Origin: Streptomyces sp. NBC_01260
GTDB lineage: Bacteria; Actinomycetota; Actinomycetes; Streptomycetales; Streptomycetaceae
Direction of reading: 5' to 3'
DNA length: 64,000 nt
NCBI RefSeq assembly: GCF_036226405.1
Contig: NZ_CP108464.1
Coordinates: 5,704,001-5,768,000 of the forward strand
Of the stretch, positions 38,359 to 45,925 are shown in pieces. How positions within the stretch are numbered: the stretch's first letter is position 1; the number at the start of each line of letters is the position of its first letter. The position numbers and the translations under genes are program-made. The notes below the pieces were generated by a model. It was not told the origin of the DNA. It did no database searches and worked only from the letters and a program-made list of their open reading frames with translations.

Positions 38359-38958
38359 GTGCCGGACGACGTGGGGGGCAGGCCGTTCCCGAACGGCTGG
38401 GAGCCCGACGACGACCGCGGGGGCGCGGACAAGGACTTCGCCTCCGTGGTGTTCGACGAGGACTTCGTACAGGCCGCCACATTCCATGAGCCGACCGCTG
38501 TCGAGCGGCTGCTGGCGGCCGCCGAGGCGCGCGCCGAGGCGGAGGCCTCCCGGGCCCGGTCCGGCGGCGGACCGCTGGACGACGAGCTCTACGAGGACGG
38601 CTACGGGCCGGGCGGCGGGTACGGCCGCGGGAGCGCCTACGACGACCGGCTCGGCGCGGACGGCGACGACTCCTACGACAGCGGCCCCTACGGGCGCCAC
38701 GGCGGCGCCCTGCGTCCCTACCGGGGAGCCGCCCGCTGGCACCGGCCGGTGGCCTGGCTGCTCGCCCTGGTGATGGGCATCGGGATGGTCGCGCTGGCCT
38801 TCAGCGCCGTCTACCGCAACACCTCGGCGGACCGGCAGGACCAGGTCCCGCCGCCGGCCACCACCGGAGTGGACAGCGCCCCGGCGCCCTCCGCGGTCCC
38901 GTCGGTCTCGGGCAGCTACCTCCGCCCAGTGGTCTCCGCGGCCCCGCGCACGCCCTGA
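38359..38958 (+). CDS. Single-pass membrane protein of unknown function
   Basis: A 199-residue protein with a long acidic, glycine-rich cytoplasmic part. One transmembrane segment lies near residues 132-154 (PVAWLLALVMGIGMVALAF), followed by a short Pro/Ser-rich outer tail. Near the N-terminus it carries SVVFDEDFVQAATFHEPTA, which closely resembles SLVFDESFVRAARLQEFSA in the next gene. The two products therefore share a short conserved cytoplasmic motif and membrane topology. No enzymatic domain is seen. Location between proA and the wall/division genes suggests an envelope role, but this is inference. Confidence 0.75.
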   Translation: MPDDVGGRPFPNGWEPDDDRGGADKDFASVVFDEDFVQAATFHEPTAVERLLAAAEARAEAEASRARSGGGPLDDELYEDGYGPGGGYGRGSAYDDRLGADGDDSYDSGPYGRHGGALRPYRGAARWHRPVAWLLALVMGIGMVALAFSAVYRNTSADRQDQVPPPATTGVDSAPAPSAVPSVSGSYLRPVVSAAPRTP

Positions 38959-39064
38959 CGGAGCCCCGCCCCGGCAGTGCCGTCCCCCCGGCCCGCGCCC
39001 CGGGCCCGTACCCCCGGACGCGCCCGGCTGCCCTCGCCGGGGCAGTTCCGCGCCCGCCTCCGCG

Positions 39065-39092
39065 TTTACGTTCGCCGCAATCGACCTACTCT
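39065..39092 (+). promoter_or_regulatory. Promoter for leaderless gene at 39099
   Basis: TTTACG (39065-39070), 16 bases, TACTCT (39087-39092), six bases, ATG at 39099. Confidence 0.45.
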
Positions 39093-39098
39093 CAAGGT

Positions 39099-40370
39099 AT
39101 GACCCCTCACTGCTCGAAGAGGGGGCTCCTCACTTGCCCGGACATGCCCCCGCATGACGGGCAGGCCCTGCCCAGGCCGTCCGGCCGCGGCAGGGGCGCA
39201 CCGCACCGGCCTCCGGTCGGTGACGTGGAGTCGGGAGAAGTCATGGCAGACCACGGAGATCCACCAGAAGGCCCGGCGGAGAACAGCGCGAGCGGCGGCG
39301 AGGACGAATACCGGTCGCTCGTCTTCGACGAGTCCTTCGTGCGGGCCGCCCGCCTTCAGGAGTTCTCCGCCCAGGAGCGCATGGGGGAGCACGCCCGTGC
39401 CGTACGGAGCCTGCCGGGCCGGACCCTGCGCACCGGCTCCCGGGCCGCGCTCGCCCTGGTCGTCCTGATCGCCCTTGCCTTCGGCACGGCCGTCTTCATG
39501 GGCTTCCGCCACCCCTACCAGGCCCCCGTCGGAAGACGGGTCGAACCGCTGCGGATGACCTTCGTCCCCCTGGCGCCGCGCGGCGCCGTACCCCCGGGCA
39601 CGCCGGCCGGCCTGTTCGCGAGCAGCCCCGCCGCCCAGTACCCGAAGGGCGCCGAAGGCATCAATGTCCCGGTGGCCCGGCGGACGGACAACTTCTCGGA
39701 GAGCCAGGTGCTCACCGCTCTGACCACGGTCAAGAACTATCTGGTGGCCTCCTCGCTCGACCCCGACGTCCTCGGCGGGAACACGGTGCGGCCGGTGGAG
39801 TCACTGCTCGACCCGGACCAGATGGCCCAGTTCGAGAGGAGCATGAACGAGCCGTACGACGACGGGCAGCACGCCGCGAGCGGCTGGCTCGTGCGATTCG
39901 ACCCGGCCCAGGTCGCCCCCGCCCCGGAGATCCGGGTCCGGGGCACGCTGCGGTACGCCGAGGCGGGGGCCGACACCCTGGAGGTGGTGTCGGACCACAC
40001 CTTCACCTACGCGCTCCGCCCGGCCGTCTCGGGTCCCCAACAGGCGGATGGCGCGTCGCTGTTCACCGTGCGGCGGGAGCTGCGCTTCCTGCTTGACCGG
40101 GAGGACCTGCGGCTGGGCCGGCTGGAGGTGCGGACCAGCTACGTCCAGGCCGGACCGCAGTCCTGCACGGCCGACACCAGCGGTGCGCTGCGGCCGCTGC
40201 TCGCCGGGCGGCGAGCGGTCTCCAGAGGCCCGGCGGGCACCGACCCGTACGAGACGGGCCGGCCCGCCGCCGCGCTGTGCGGGACGCTGGAGGTCAGCTC
40301 CTTGCCGGACCGGGCTCCTGCGGCCCCTCAGGGTCCTCAGGGCTCCGGGGCTCCTGTGCCCCGTCCGTAG
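39099..40370 (+). CDS. Membrane protein of unknown function, paralogous N-terminal motif to its neighbour
   Basis: A 423-residue protein. Residues 70-90 hold the SLVFDESFVRAARLQEFSA motif shared with the gene at 38359. A transmembrane segment lies near residues 114-133 (ALALVVLIALAFGTAVFMG). The C-terminal 280 residues form an outside domain with no recognised fold, ending in a Pro-rich tail. Two starts are plausible. ATG 39099 fits a leaderless promoter, and ATG 39243 has GGGAGAAG 4 bases upstream and gives MADHGDPPEG. The last 77 bases overlap the convergent M48 peptidase gene, so the two 3' ends are antisense to each other. Confidence 0.78.
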   Translation: MTPHCSKRGLLTCPDMPPHDGQALPRPSGRGRGAPHRPPVGDVESGEVMADHGDPPEGPAENSASGGEDEYRSLVFDESFVRAARLQEFSAQERMGEHARAVRSLPGRTLRTGSRAALALVVLIALAFGTAVFMGFRHPYQAPVGRRVEPLRMTFVPLAPRGAVPPGTPAGLFASSPAAQYPKGAEGINVPVARRTDNFSESQVLTALTTVKNYLVASSLDPDVLGGNTVRPVESLLDPDQMAQFERSMNEPYDDGQHAASGWLVRFDPAQVAPAPEIRVRGTLRYAEAGADTLEVVSDHTFTYALRPAVSGPQQADGASLFTVRRELRFLLDREDLRLGRLEVRTSYVQAGPQSCTADTSGALRPLLAGRRAVSRGPAGTDPYETGRPAAALCGTLEVSSLPDRAPAAPQGPQGSGAPVPRP

Positions 40371-41430
40371 CGTCGCCCTTGCCGGTGCCCGAGCCGCCGG
40401 CCCCGCCGGTGAACTTGTCGCGGAGCTTGCCGCCCAGATCGCCGGCGCCGCCCGCTATGTCGCCGACCAGCTTCATCAGCGGGTCCTTGCTGCTGCGCAC
40501 CGAATCGGCGTAGTGCGAGGCGGATTCCTTGAAGGCGTCCGTGACCGAGGTGTCCTTGTCCGCGTCACGACGCGGGTAGTGCCCGTCCATGATCCGCTGG
40601 TAGTCGCGGGTCTCGGACCACTTCTTCAGCTCGGCCGCCCGGACCGTGGTGAACGGGTGCGTACGGGGCAGCACATTGAGGATCTTGAGCACGGAATCGC
40701 GCAGGTCGCCGCCCTTCTCGTACTCGTCGGCCTGGGCGAGGAAGGCGTCCACGTTCATCTCGTGGAGGTGGTTGCCTCCGGCGATCTTCATCAGCCCGCG
40801 CATCGAGGCCCGCAGATCCTGGCCGACCAGCAGCCCGGCCCGGTCGGCGGACAGCTCCGACTTGCGGAACCACTCGCGCAGCGCCGTCACGATCGCCATG
40901 ATCGCGACGTTGCCCAGCGGAATCCAGGCCACCTTCAGGGCGAGATTCGTGAGGAAGAGCAGGATCGTGCGGTACACGGCGTGACCGGAGAGGGCGTGCC
41001 CCACCTCGTGGCCGACGACCGCCCGCATCTCCTCCTCGTCGAGCAGCTCCACCAGTCCCGTCGTCACCACGATGATCGGCTCGTCGAGCCCGATGCACAT
41101 GGCGTTGGGCTGGGGGTCCTGTGTCACGTACATCGGCGGGACCTTCTCCAGGTCCAGGATGTAACAGGCGTCCCGCAGCATGCCGTTGAGATGGGCGAAC
41201 TGGGCGTCGCTCACCCGGACGGAGTCCGACAGGAAGAGCAGTCGCAGACTGCGCTCGGGGAGCAGGCCGCTCAGCGCCTTGAAGACGGTGTCGAAACCGC
41301 TCAGCTTCCGCAGGGCAACCAGGGCCGAGCGGTCCGCCGGGTGTTCGTACGCCCGGGACGAGATTCCCGGGAAACGCCTGCGCTGCCTGCTCGGCACGTT
41401 CTCGTGACTCGCGTGGCTGCTTTCGGTCAT
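40294..41430 (-). CDS. M48 family metallopeptidase
   Basis: A 378-residue zinc peptidase of the HtpX/Ste24 group. The motif VVGHEVGHALSGH near residue 138 provides the HExxH zinc ligands, and ELSADRAGLLVGQD further on supplies the third ligand Glu. Hydrophobic segments around residues 150-180 (TILLFLTNLALKVAW, NVAIMAIVTAL) would anchor it in the membrane. The Gly/Pro-rich C-terminus is disordered and is encoded in the stretch overlapping the convergent gene. AGGGGG lies 8 bases before the ATG. Such peptidases usually clear misfolded membrane proteins. Confidence 0.92.
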   Translation of the reverse strand: MTESSHASHENVPSRQRRRFPGISSRAYEHPADRSALVALRKLSGFDTVFKALSGLLPERSLRLLFLSDSVRVSDAQFAHLNGMLRDACYILDLEKVPPMYVTQDPQPNAMCIGLDEPIIVVTTGLVELLDEEEMRAVVGHEVGHALSGHAVYRTILLFLTNLALKVAWIPLGNVAIMAIVTALREWFRKSELSADRAGLLVGQDLRASMRGLMKIAGGNHLHEMNVDAFLAQADEYEKGGDLRDSVLKILNVLPRTHPFTTVRAAELKKWSETRDYQRIMDGHYPRRDADKDTSVTDAFKESASHYADSVRSSKDPLMKLVGDIAGGAGDLGGKLRDKFTGGAGGSGTGKGDATDGAQEPRSPEDPEGPQEPGPARS

Positions 41431-41540
41431 GAATAGGCCCCCTGTTCGTACGAGACGTCGCTCGCCCCCTGATAAATCCCAGCCTAGGTGCTGGCGCTAC
41501 GGTGTGCGGGGGGCTGTGGATAACTGAGGAGACGCCCGAC

Positions 41541-41693
41541 ATGCCGCACACCGTTGCTCTGCTCGCCGCCGCATCCGAAGAGCAGGGACCGGGTAACACG
41601 CTCCGCATCGTGCTGCTCGTCTCGCTCGTCGGAGCCGCACTGCTGGCCTGGTTCCTGCTGCGCGGATACCGCAACGACGACAACAACGACTGA
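41541..41693 (+). CDS. Small single-pass membrane protein (50 residues)
   Basis: [15 protein letters not shown] leads into one transmembrane helix ([18 protein letters not shown]) and a charged end [16 protein letters not shown] at 41526-41531 about nine bases upstream supports the ATG. It is short but has a clear ribosome site and protein-like design. Function unknown. A second small membrane protein follows 84 bases downstream. Confidence 0.7.
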   Translation: MPHTVALLAAASEEQGPGNTLRIVLLVSLVGAALLAWFLLRGYRNDDNND

Positions 41694-41777
41694 GTCGGCG
41701 TGAGCGTGCCCAGGGCTCCCGCATACGATGTCCGCGACGTCTCCCCTCCGACTCCCGATCGATAGGTCCTGCCGAAG

Positions 41778-41942
41778 ATGAGCCTCACGAGCACCGCACA
41801 CCAGCTGGTCACCGTCGCCGCCGAGGGCGCCGAGCACGGCGGCAATCACGAAAGCCTCAGCCCGCTCCTCACCGGTGGCGGCGCGTTTGTCGCGCTTCTC
41901 CTCCTTCTGTGGATCACCACGCGCTTCAACCGCGACCGCTGA
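41778..41942 (+). CDS. Small single-pass membrane protein (54 residues)
   Basis: A short gene beginning [20 protein letters not shown], then a hydrophobic helix ([16 protein letters not shown]) and a basic end RFNRDR. Together with the preceding small protein it shows the same plan: short N-terminus, one helix, charged C-terminus. No good ribosome site is seen. A TACGAT hexamer lies about 50 bases upstream. It sits directly before nadD. Function unknown. Confidence 0.65.
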   Translation: MSLTSTAHQLVTVAAEGAEHGGNHESLSPLLTGGGAFVALLLLLWITTRFNRDR

Positions 41943-41980
41943 GGCCGAGGCGTACAGCTGTGCCAGTAGGCTCTGCACGC

Positions 41981-42598
41981 ATGGGAGAGCAGGAAGTGCC
42001 TACCGGCCCCGGAAAGCGCCGAATCGGCGTGATGGGCGGGACGTTTGACCCGATTCATCATGGACACCTGGTGGCGGCCAGTGAAGTGGCCGCCCAGTTC
42101 CACCTCGACGAGGTGGTCTTCGTCCCGACCGGGCAGCCGTGGCAGAAGAGCCACAAGCAGGTGTCCGCGGCCGAGGACCGGTATCTGATGACGGTCATCG
42201 CGACGGCGTCGAACCCGCAGTTCTCGGTCAGCCGGAGCGATATCGACCGCAACGGTCCCACGTACACGATCGACACCCTGCGGGACCTGCGCGCGGTCCA
42301 CGGGGACGCGGACCTCTTCTTCATCACCGGTGCCGACGCGCTCGCCCAGATCCTCACCTGGCGGGACGCCGACGAGCTGTTCTCGCTGTCCCACTTCATC
42401 GGTGTGACGCGGCCGGGGCATGTGCTCACGGACGTCGGTCTGCCGAAGGGCGGTGTCTCTCTCGTGGAGGTTCCCGCGCTGGCGATCTCCTCCACGGACT
42501 GCCGTGGGAGGGTCGCCGCGGGCGATCCGGTCTGGTACCTGGTGCCGGACGGTGTGGTCCGCTACATCGACAAGCGCCAGCTTTACCGCGGCGAATGA
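41981..42598 (+). CDS. nadD: Nicotinate-nucleotide adenylyltransferase
   Basis: NadD adenylates nicotinate mononucleotide in NAD synthesis. The 205-residue protein has the nucleotidyltransferase motif [13 protein letters not shown] near residues 19-31, with the HxGH signature. [20 protein letters not shown] and the C-terminal [13 protein letters not shown] (ISST-type motif) also match. TAGGCT at 41967-41972 lies eight bases before the ATG, so a nearly leaderless message is likely. nadD, the LCP-like gene, rsfS and the phosphatase gene form a conserved actinobacterial block. Confidence 0.95.
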   Translation: MGEQEVPTGPGKRRIGVMGGTFDPIHHGHLVAASEVAAQFHLDEVVFVPTGQPWQKSHKQVSAAEDRYLMTVIATASNPQFSVSRSDIDRNGPTYTIDTLRDLRAVHGDADLFFITGADALAQILTWRDADELFSLSHFIGVTRPGHVLTDVGLPKGGVSLVEVPALAISSTDCRGRVAAGDPVWYLVPDGVVRYIDKRQLYRGE

Positions 42599-42617
42599 GC
42601 CACGGAGAGGGGCACCG

Positions 42618-44387
42618 GTGAACGACCGACAGAATCCGTACGATCCGTACTACCAGCAGCCGCAGATCGTCGGCTACGACGAGTACGGGCAGCCGGTGTA
42701 CCAGCAGCCCGGACAGCAGCAGTACGACCCGTACGGGCAACAGCAGCAGCAGGCCCAACAGCCCCAGCAGGCGCAGCAACACCCTGGGCAGCAGGCGCCC
42801 CAGACGGATCAGGGCTACGGCTATGACCCGTACGCCCAGCAGCAACAGCAGCAACAACAGGGCCCGCCCCCGCAGCAGTACGACCCGTACGCCTCCCAGC
42901 AGCACCAGGCCCAACAACACCAGGCCCCGCAGCAGGGTTACGGCTACGACGGCTACGGCTACGACACCGGACAGCAGCCCGCCGCGGTCGACACCGCTCA
43001 GCAGTGGAACGTCCCGCAGCAGGCCCCGCCGTTCGAGCCCGCTCCCACGCCTGCCCCACCGCCGCGGGACCCCGGTCCGGCAGCGGACGCCGAGTCGGAG
43101 GCAGTCGTCCCCGGCCAGCGTCGTGGCGACCGCGACTACGGCACCGAGCAGTTCTCCTTCATCGAGGAGCCCGACGAGGACTCCGAAGACGTCATCGACT
43201 GGCTCAAGTTCACCGAGAGCCGCAGCGAGCGCCGGGAGGAAGCACGGCGCCGCGGCCACAACCGGATGGTCGCCCTGATCGTCGTGGTGGCCCTGGTCGT
43301 GGTCGGCGGCGTCGGCTACCTGTGGTCCGCGGGCAAGCTCCCCGGCCTCTCCGCCTCGGACAAGAAGGACACCGCGACGACCGGTCCGCAGCGGCGGGAC
43401 GTCATCGTGGTCCATCTCCACAACACCAAGGGCGGCGGTACGTCGACGGCGCTGCTCGTCGACAACGTCACCACCAAGCAGGGAGCCACGGTCCTGCTCC
43501 CCAACTCGCTCGCCCTCTCCGACGAGGACGGCAACACGAGCACGCTCGGCAAGTCGGTCGAGGACGACGGCACCACCGGCACCCGGGAGTCCATCGACAC
43601 GCTGCTCGGCACCGAGATCAGCGGCACCTGGCGGCTCGACACCCCGTATCTGGAGAACCTCGTCGACCTGGTCGGCAACATCGACGTCGACACCGACACC
43701 GATGTGCCCGACGCCAAGAAGGGGGCCTCGCCCCTGGTGAAGAAGGGCAAGGCGCAGACGCTCAGCGGCCCGATGGCCGTCGCGTACGCCACCTACCGCG
43801 GCCCCGCCGAGGCCGAGGCCAAGCAGCTGACGCGGTTCGGGCAGGTCATGCGCGGAGTGCTGCGGAAGATCTCGGACGACCCGAAGGCCGCCACCGTCAC
43901 CGTGCAGACGCTCGCCCAGATCCTCGACCCCTCGCTCCGTGAGGAGGACCTCGGCGCCTCCCTGGCCAAGCTCGCCGAGCACGCCAAGGTCGGCGACTAC
44001 AAGACGGCGCTGCTGCCGGTCCAGGAAGACGGCAGCCTCACCGACTCGGCCACGGACAGCGTCGTCAAGGACATCCTGGGCGGCACGGTCAAGGCCCCGG
44101 CGGCGGACGCGGCGGTGCGGGTCGCCATCAGGAACGCCACCGGCAGCGATCGCGGCACGGAGTCCGCCCGGATCAAGCTGGTCAACGGCGGCTACGTCTT
44201 CGTCAACGGTGGGAAGTCCGACGCGGTGGCCTCCTCCGAGGTCCTCTACAAGGACGCCGAGGGCAAGGAGAAGGCGACCCAGGTCGCCAAGACCCTCGGT
44301 CTGCCGACGAGCGTGGTGAAGCAGGGCAAGCCGACCGGGAACGCGGACGTGTCCGTCGTCATCGGACAGAACTACAAGCTCGACTAG
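42618..44387 (+). CDS. LCP-like membrane protein with LytR C-terminal domain, degenerate LCP motifs
   Basis: A 589-residue protein. Residues 1-150 are extremely Gln/Pro/Tyr-rich with repeated YDPY units. One transmembrane helix lies near 217-236 (ALIVVVALVVVGGVGYL). An LCP-like domain at about 255-420 includes LVDLVGNIDVDTD and LSGPMAVAYATYRG. A LytR_C-type domain ends the protein (VRVAIRNATGSDRG). LCP enzymes attach wall glycopolymers to peptidoglycan, but here the usual PRD motif reads PNSL and the paired arginines are missing. It may bind polyprenyl substrates without catalysis, or regulate other LCP proteins. GTG at 42618 has GAGAGGGG upstream. The gene follows nadD by 19 bases. Confidence 0.82.
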   Translation: MNDRQNPYDPYYQQPQIVGYDEYGQPVYQQPGQQQYDPYGQQQQQAQQPQQAQQHPGQQAPQTDQGYGYDPYAQQQQQQQQGPPPQQYDPYASQQHQAQQHQAPQQGYGYDGYGYDTGQQPAAVDTAQQWNVPQQAPPFEPAPTPAPPPRDPGPAADAESEAVVPGQRRGDRDYGTEQFSFIEEPDEDSEDVIDWLKFTESRSERREEARRRGHNRMVALIVVVALVVVGGVGYLWSAGKLPGLSASDKKDTATTGPQRRDVIVVHLHNTKGGGTSTALLVDNVTTKQGATVLLPNSLALSDEDGNTSTLGKSVEDDGTTGTRESIDTLLGTEISGTWRLDTPYLENLVDLVGNIDVDTDTDVPDAKKGASPLVKKGKAQTLSGPMAVAYATYRGPAEAEAKQLTRFGQVMRGVLRKISDDPKAATVTVQTLAQILDPSLREEDLGASLAKLAEHAKVGDYKTALLPVQEDGSLTDSATDSVVKDILGGTVKAPAADAAVRVAIRNATGSDRGTESARIKLVNGGYVFVNGGKSDAVASSEVLYKDAEGKEKATQVAKTLGLPTSVVKQGKPTGNADVSVVIGQNYKLD

Positions 44388-44388
44388 C

Positions 44389-44414
44389 CCGACCGGGTCG
44401 GCCGGCCCGGTCGG
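44389..44414 (+). terminator. Terminator after the LCP-like gene
   Basis: CCGACCGGG (44389-44397) pairs with CCCGGTCGG (44406-44414) across an 8-base loop, just two bases after the stop codon. The remaining 187 bases to rsfS are GC-rich and contain no clear element beyond a CTAGAGG sequence near 44568. Confidence 0.7.
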
Positions 44415-44601
44415 CTGTGGGGCGGCTGCGGGATGGTTCCGGAGCCGCCCCCAGCCGTTCCGGAGCCGCCCGCGGGGGTCCCGGGGCCACCGCGTGGTGG
44501 TCCCGGACGGCCGCTGAACGGTCTTCGGGAAATGGCTGCGTGGGCTGTCGGCGGTCCGTGAGACCCTAGAGGTCGATCTGCCCGCCGACGAAAGCCTGCT
44601 T

Positions 44602-45033
44602 GTGACCGCCACGGACCGCTCCATCGAGCTCATCAACGCCGCCGCTCAGGCGGCCGCCGACCGGCTCGCGCACGACATCATTGCGTACGACGTCAGCGAT
44701 GTGCTGTCGATCACTGACGCCTTCCTGCTGGCTTCGGCCCCCAACGACCGCCAGGTCAAGTCGATCGTCGACGAGATCGAGGAGCAGCTCCAGAAGGAGC
44801 TCGGCGTCAAGCCGGTCCGCCGCGAGGGCGACCGCGACGCCCGCTGGATCCTCCTCGACTACGTCGACATCGTCATCCATGTCCAGCACAGCGAGGAGCG
44901 CGTTTTCTACGCGCTGGAGCGCCTCTGGAAGGACTGCCCCGAGATCGCTCTGCCCGAGGACGCCGTGAAGACCCGCGGCAAGGCCGAGGAGCACGCACAG
45001 CTCACCGGCGGCACGGAAGGTGACCAGAGCTGA
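44602..45033 (+). CDS. rsfS: Ribosome silencing factor
   Basis: RsfS binds ribosomal protein L14 and blocks joining of ribosomal subunits under nutrient stress. The 143-residue product has the DUF143 core: IIAYDVSDVLSITDAFLLAS near residues 26-45, VRREGDRDARWILLDYVDIV near 74-93, and FYALERLWKDCPEI. It starts at GTG 44602. The stop overlaps the CTG start of the phosphatase gene by four bases (CTGA). Confidence 0.95.
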   Translation: MTATDRSIELINAAAQAAADRLAHDIIAYDVSDVLSITDAFLLASAPNDRQVKSIVDEIEEQLQKELGVKPVRREGDRDARWILLDYVDIVIHVQHSEERVFYALERLWKDCPEIALPEDAVKTRGKAEEHAQLTGGTEGDQS

Positions 45034-45683
45034 ACGGCAGCGGAAGCGGCAGGGGCCGCAGGATCGTCCTCTGGCGACACGGCCAGACGGCGTGGAACCT
45101 GGAGCGCCGGTTCCAGGGTTCCACGGACATCGAGCTGACCGAGGCCGGCGTCGGACAGGCCCGTCGGGCCGCCCGGCTGCTCGCCTCGCTGAAGCCGGAC
45201 GCGATCGTCGCCTCCGATCTGCGCAGGGCTGCGGCCACGGCCGCCGAGCTCGCCGCGATCACCGGTCTCGGCATCGCGCACGACCCCGGCCTGCGTGAAA
45301 CCTACGCGGGCGCGTGGCAGGGCCTCACCCACGAGGAGATCGTGGGCCGGTTCGGCGAGCAGTACGCGGCCTGGAAGCGCGGCGAGCCGGTGCGACGCGG
45401 CGGCGGTGAGCTGGAGACCGAGGTCGCCGACCGGGCCGCTCCTGTCGTGCTCGCACACGCCGGCAAGCTGCCCGACGAGGGCACGCTCGTCGTCGTCAGC
45501 CACGGTGGCACCATCCGGACCACCATCGGCCGGCTGTTGGGCCTGGAGTCGCACCACTGGGAAGGGCTCGGCGGGCTGACCAACTGCTGCTGGTCGGTGC
45601 TGGGCGAGGGCGCACGGGGCTGGCGTCTGCTGGAGCACAACGCGGGCACGCTGCCCGAGCCGGTGCTCGGCGACGACGACTGA
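45030..45683 (+). CDS. Histidine phosphatase family protein (GpgP-like), CTG start
   Basis: A 217-residue phosphoglycerate-mutase-like phosphatase. The catalytic motif LWRHGQTAWN is at residues 14-23 (His17), ASDLRRAAATA follows, and the second His is in VVSHGGTIRT. The frame has a stop at 45021-45023 and no ATG, GTG or TTG until 45342, which would remove the catalytic His. The only workable start is CTG at 45030, with GGAAGGTGA about seven bases upstream and overlapping the rsfS stop. In mycobacteria the gene in the same place after rsfS is gpgP, glucosyl-3-phosphoglycerate phosphatase. That function is possible here but not proven. Confidence 0.9.
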   Translation: MNGSGSGRGRRIVLWRHGQTAWNLERRFQGSTDIELTEAGVGQARRAARLLASLKPDAIVASDLRRAAATAAELAAITGLGIAHDPGLRETYAGAWQGLTHEEIVGRFGEQYAAWKRGEPVRRGGGELETEVADRAAPVVLAHAGKLPDEGTLVVVSHGGTIRTTIGRLLGLESHHWEGLGGLTNCCWSVLGEGARGWRLLEHNAGTLPEPVLGDDD

Positions 45684-45759
45684 CCGGTCGTCCGAGCCCT
45701 GCCCGGACGGCGCCTTCGCGCGTCACCGGCCTGATTTCACTTTCCGGCTGGTCACAGGC

Positions 45760-45765
45760 TAAAGT
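45760..45765 (+). promoter_or_regulatory. -10 element for tRNA-Ala (first copy)
   Basis: TAAAGT at 45760-45765 fits TAnnnT and lies about 46 bases before the mature tRNA. A TTTCAC sequence 19 bases upstream is only a weak -35. Confidence 0.4.
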
Positions 45766-45811
45766 TCTTCTTGTTCGCAGCGCGGAAACGCAGGGAAACA
45801 CAGCGGACAGC

Positions 45812-45884
45812 GGGGCTATAGCTCAGTTGGTAGAGCGCCTGCATGGCATGCAGGAGGTCAGGAGTTCAATTCTCCTTAGCTCCA
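45812..45884 (+). tRNA. tRNA-Ala (anticodon GGC), copy 1
   Basis: 73-base cloverleaf: acceptor stem GGGGCTA / TAGCTCC, D-arm GCTCAGTTGGTAGAGC, anticodon stem CCTGC / GCAGG with loop ATGGCAT (anticodon GGC), T-arm with GTTCAATTC. The G3:U70 wobble pair, the main identity signal for alanyl-tRNA synthetase, is present. CCA is not encoded. A terminator follows six bases later. Confidence 0.97.
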
Positions 45885-45889
45885 CAATC

Positions 45890-45925
45890 AAGATCCCGTC
45901 CCCGTCAGGGGGCGGGATCTTCTTT
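45890..45925. terminator. Terminator after tRNA-Ala copy 1, shared with convergent gene
   Basis: AAGATCCCG (45890-45898) pairs with CGGGATCTT (45913-45921). The stem continues through one G-T pair and four C-G pairs to a GTCA loop (14 pairs), with TCTTTCT after it. The minus-strand regulator gene ends inside this hairpin at 45905. Confidence 0.88.

Noticed and set aside
42640..43000. CAG/CAA-rich tract as a CRISPR or non-coding repeat
   Set aside because: Repeats are in-frame Gln codons within the LCP-like gene, irregular in length and without spacers.
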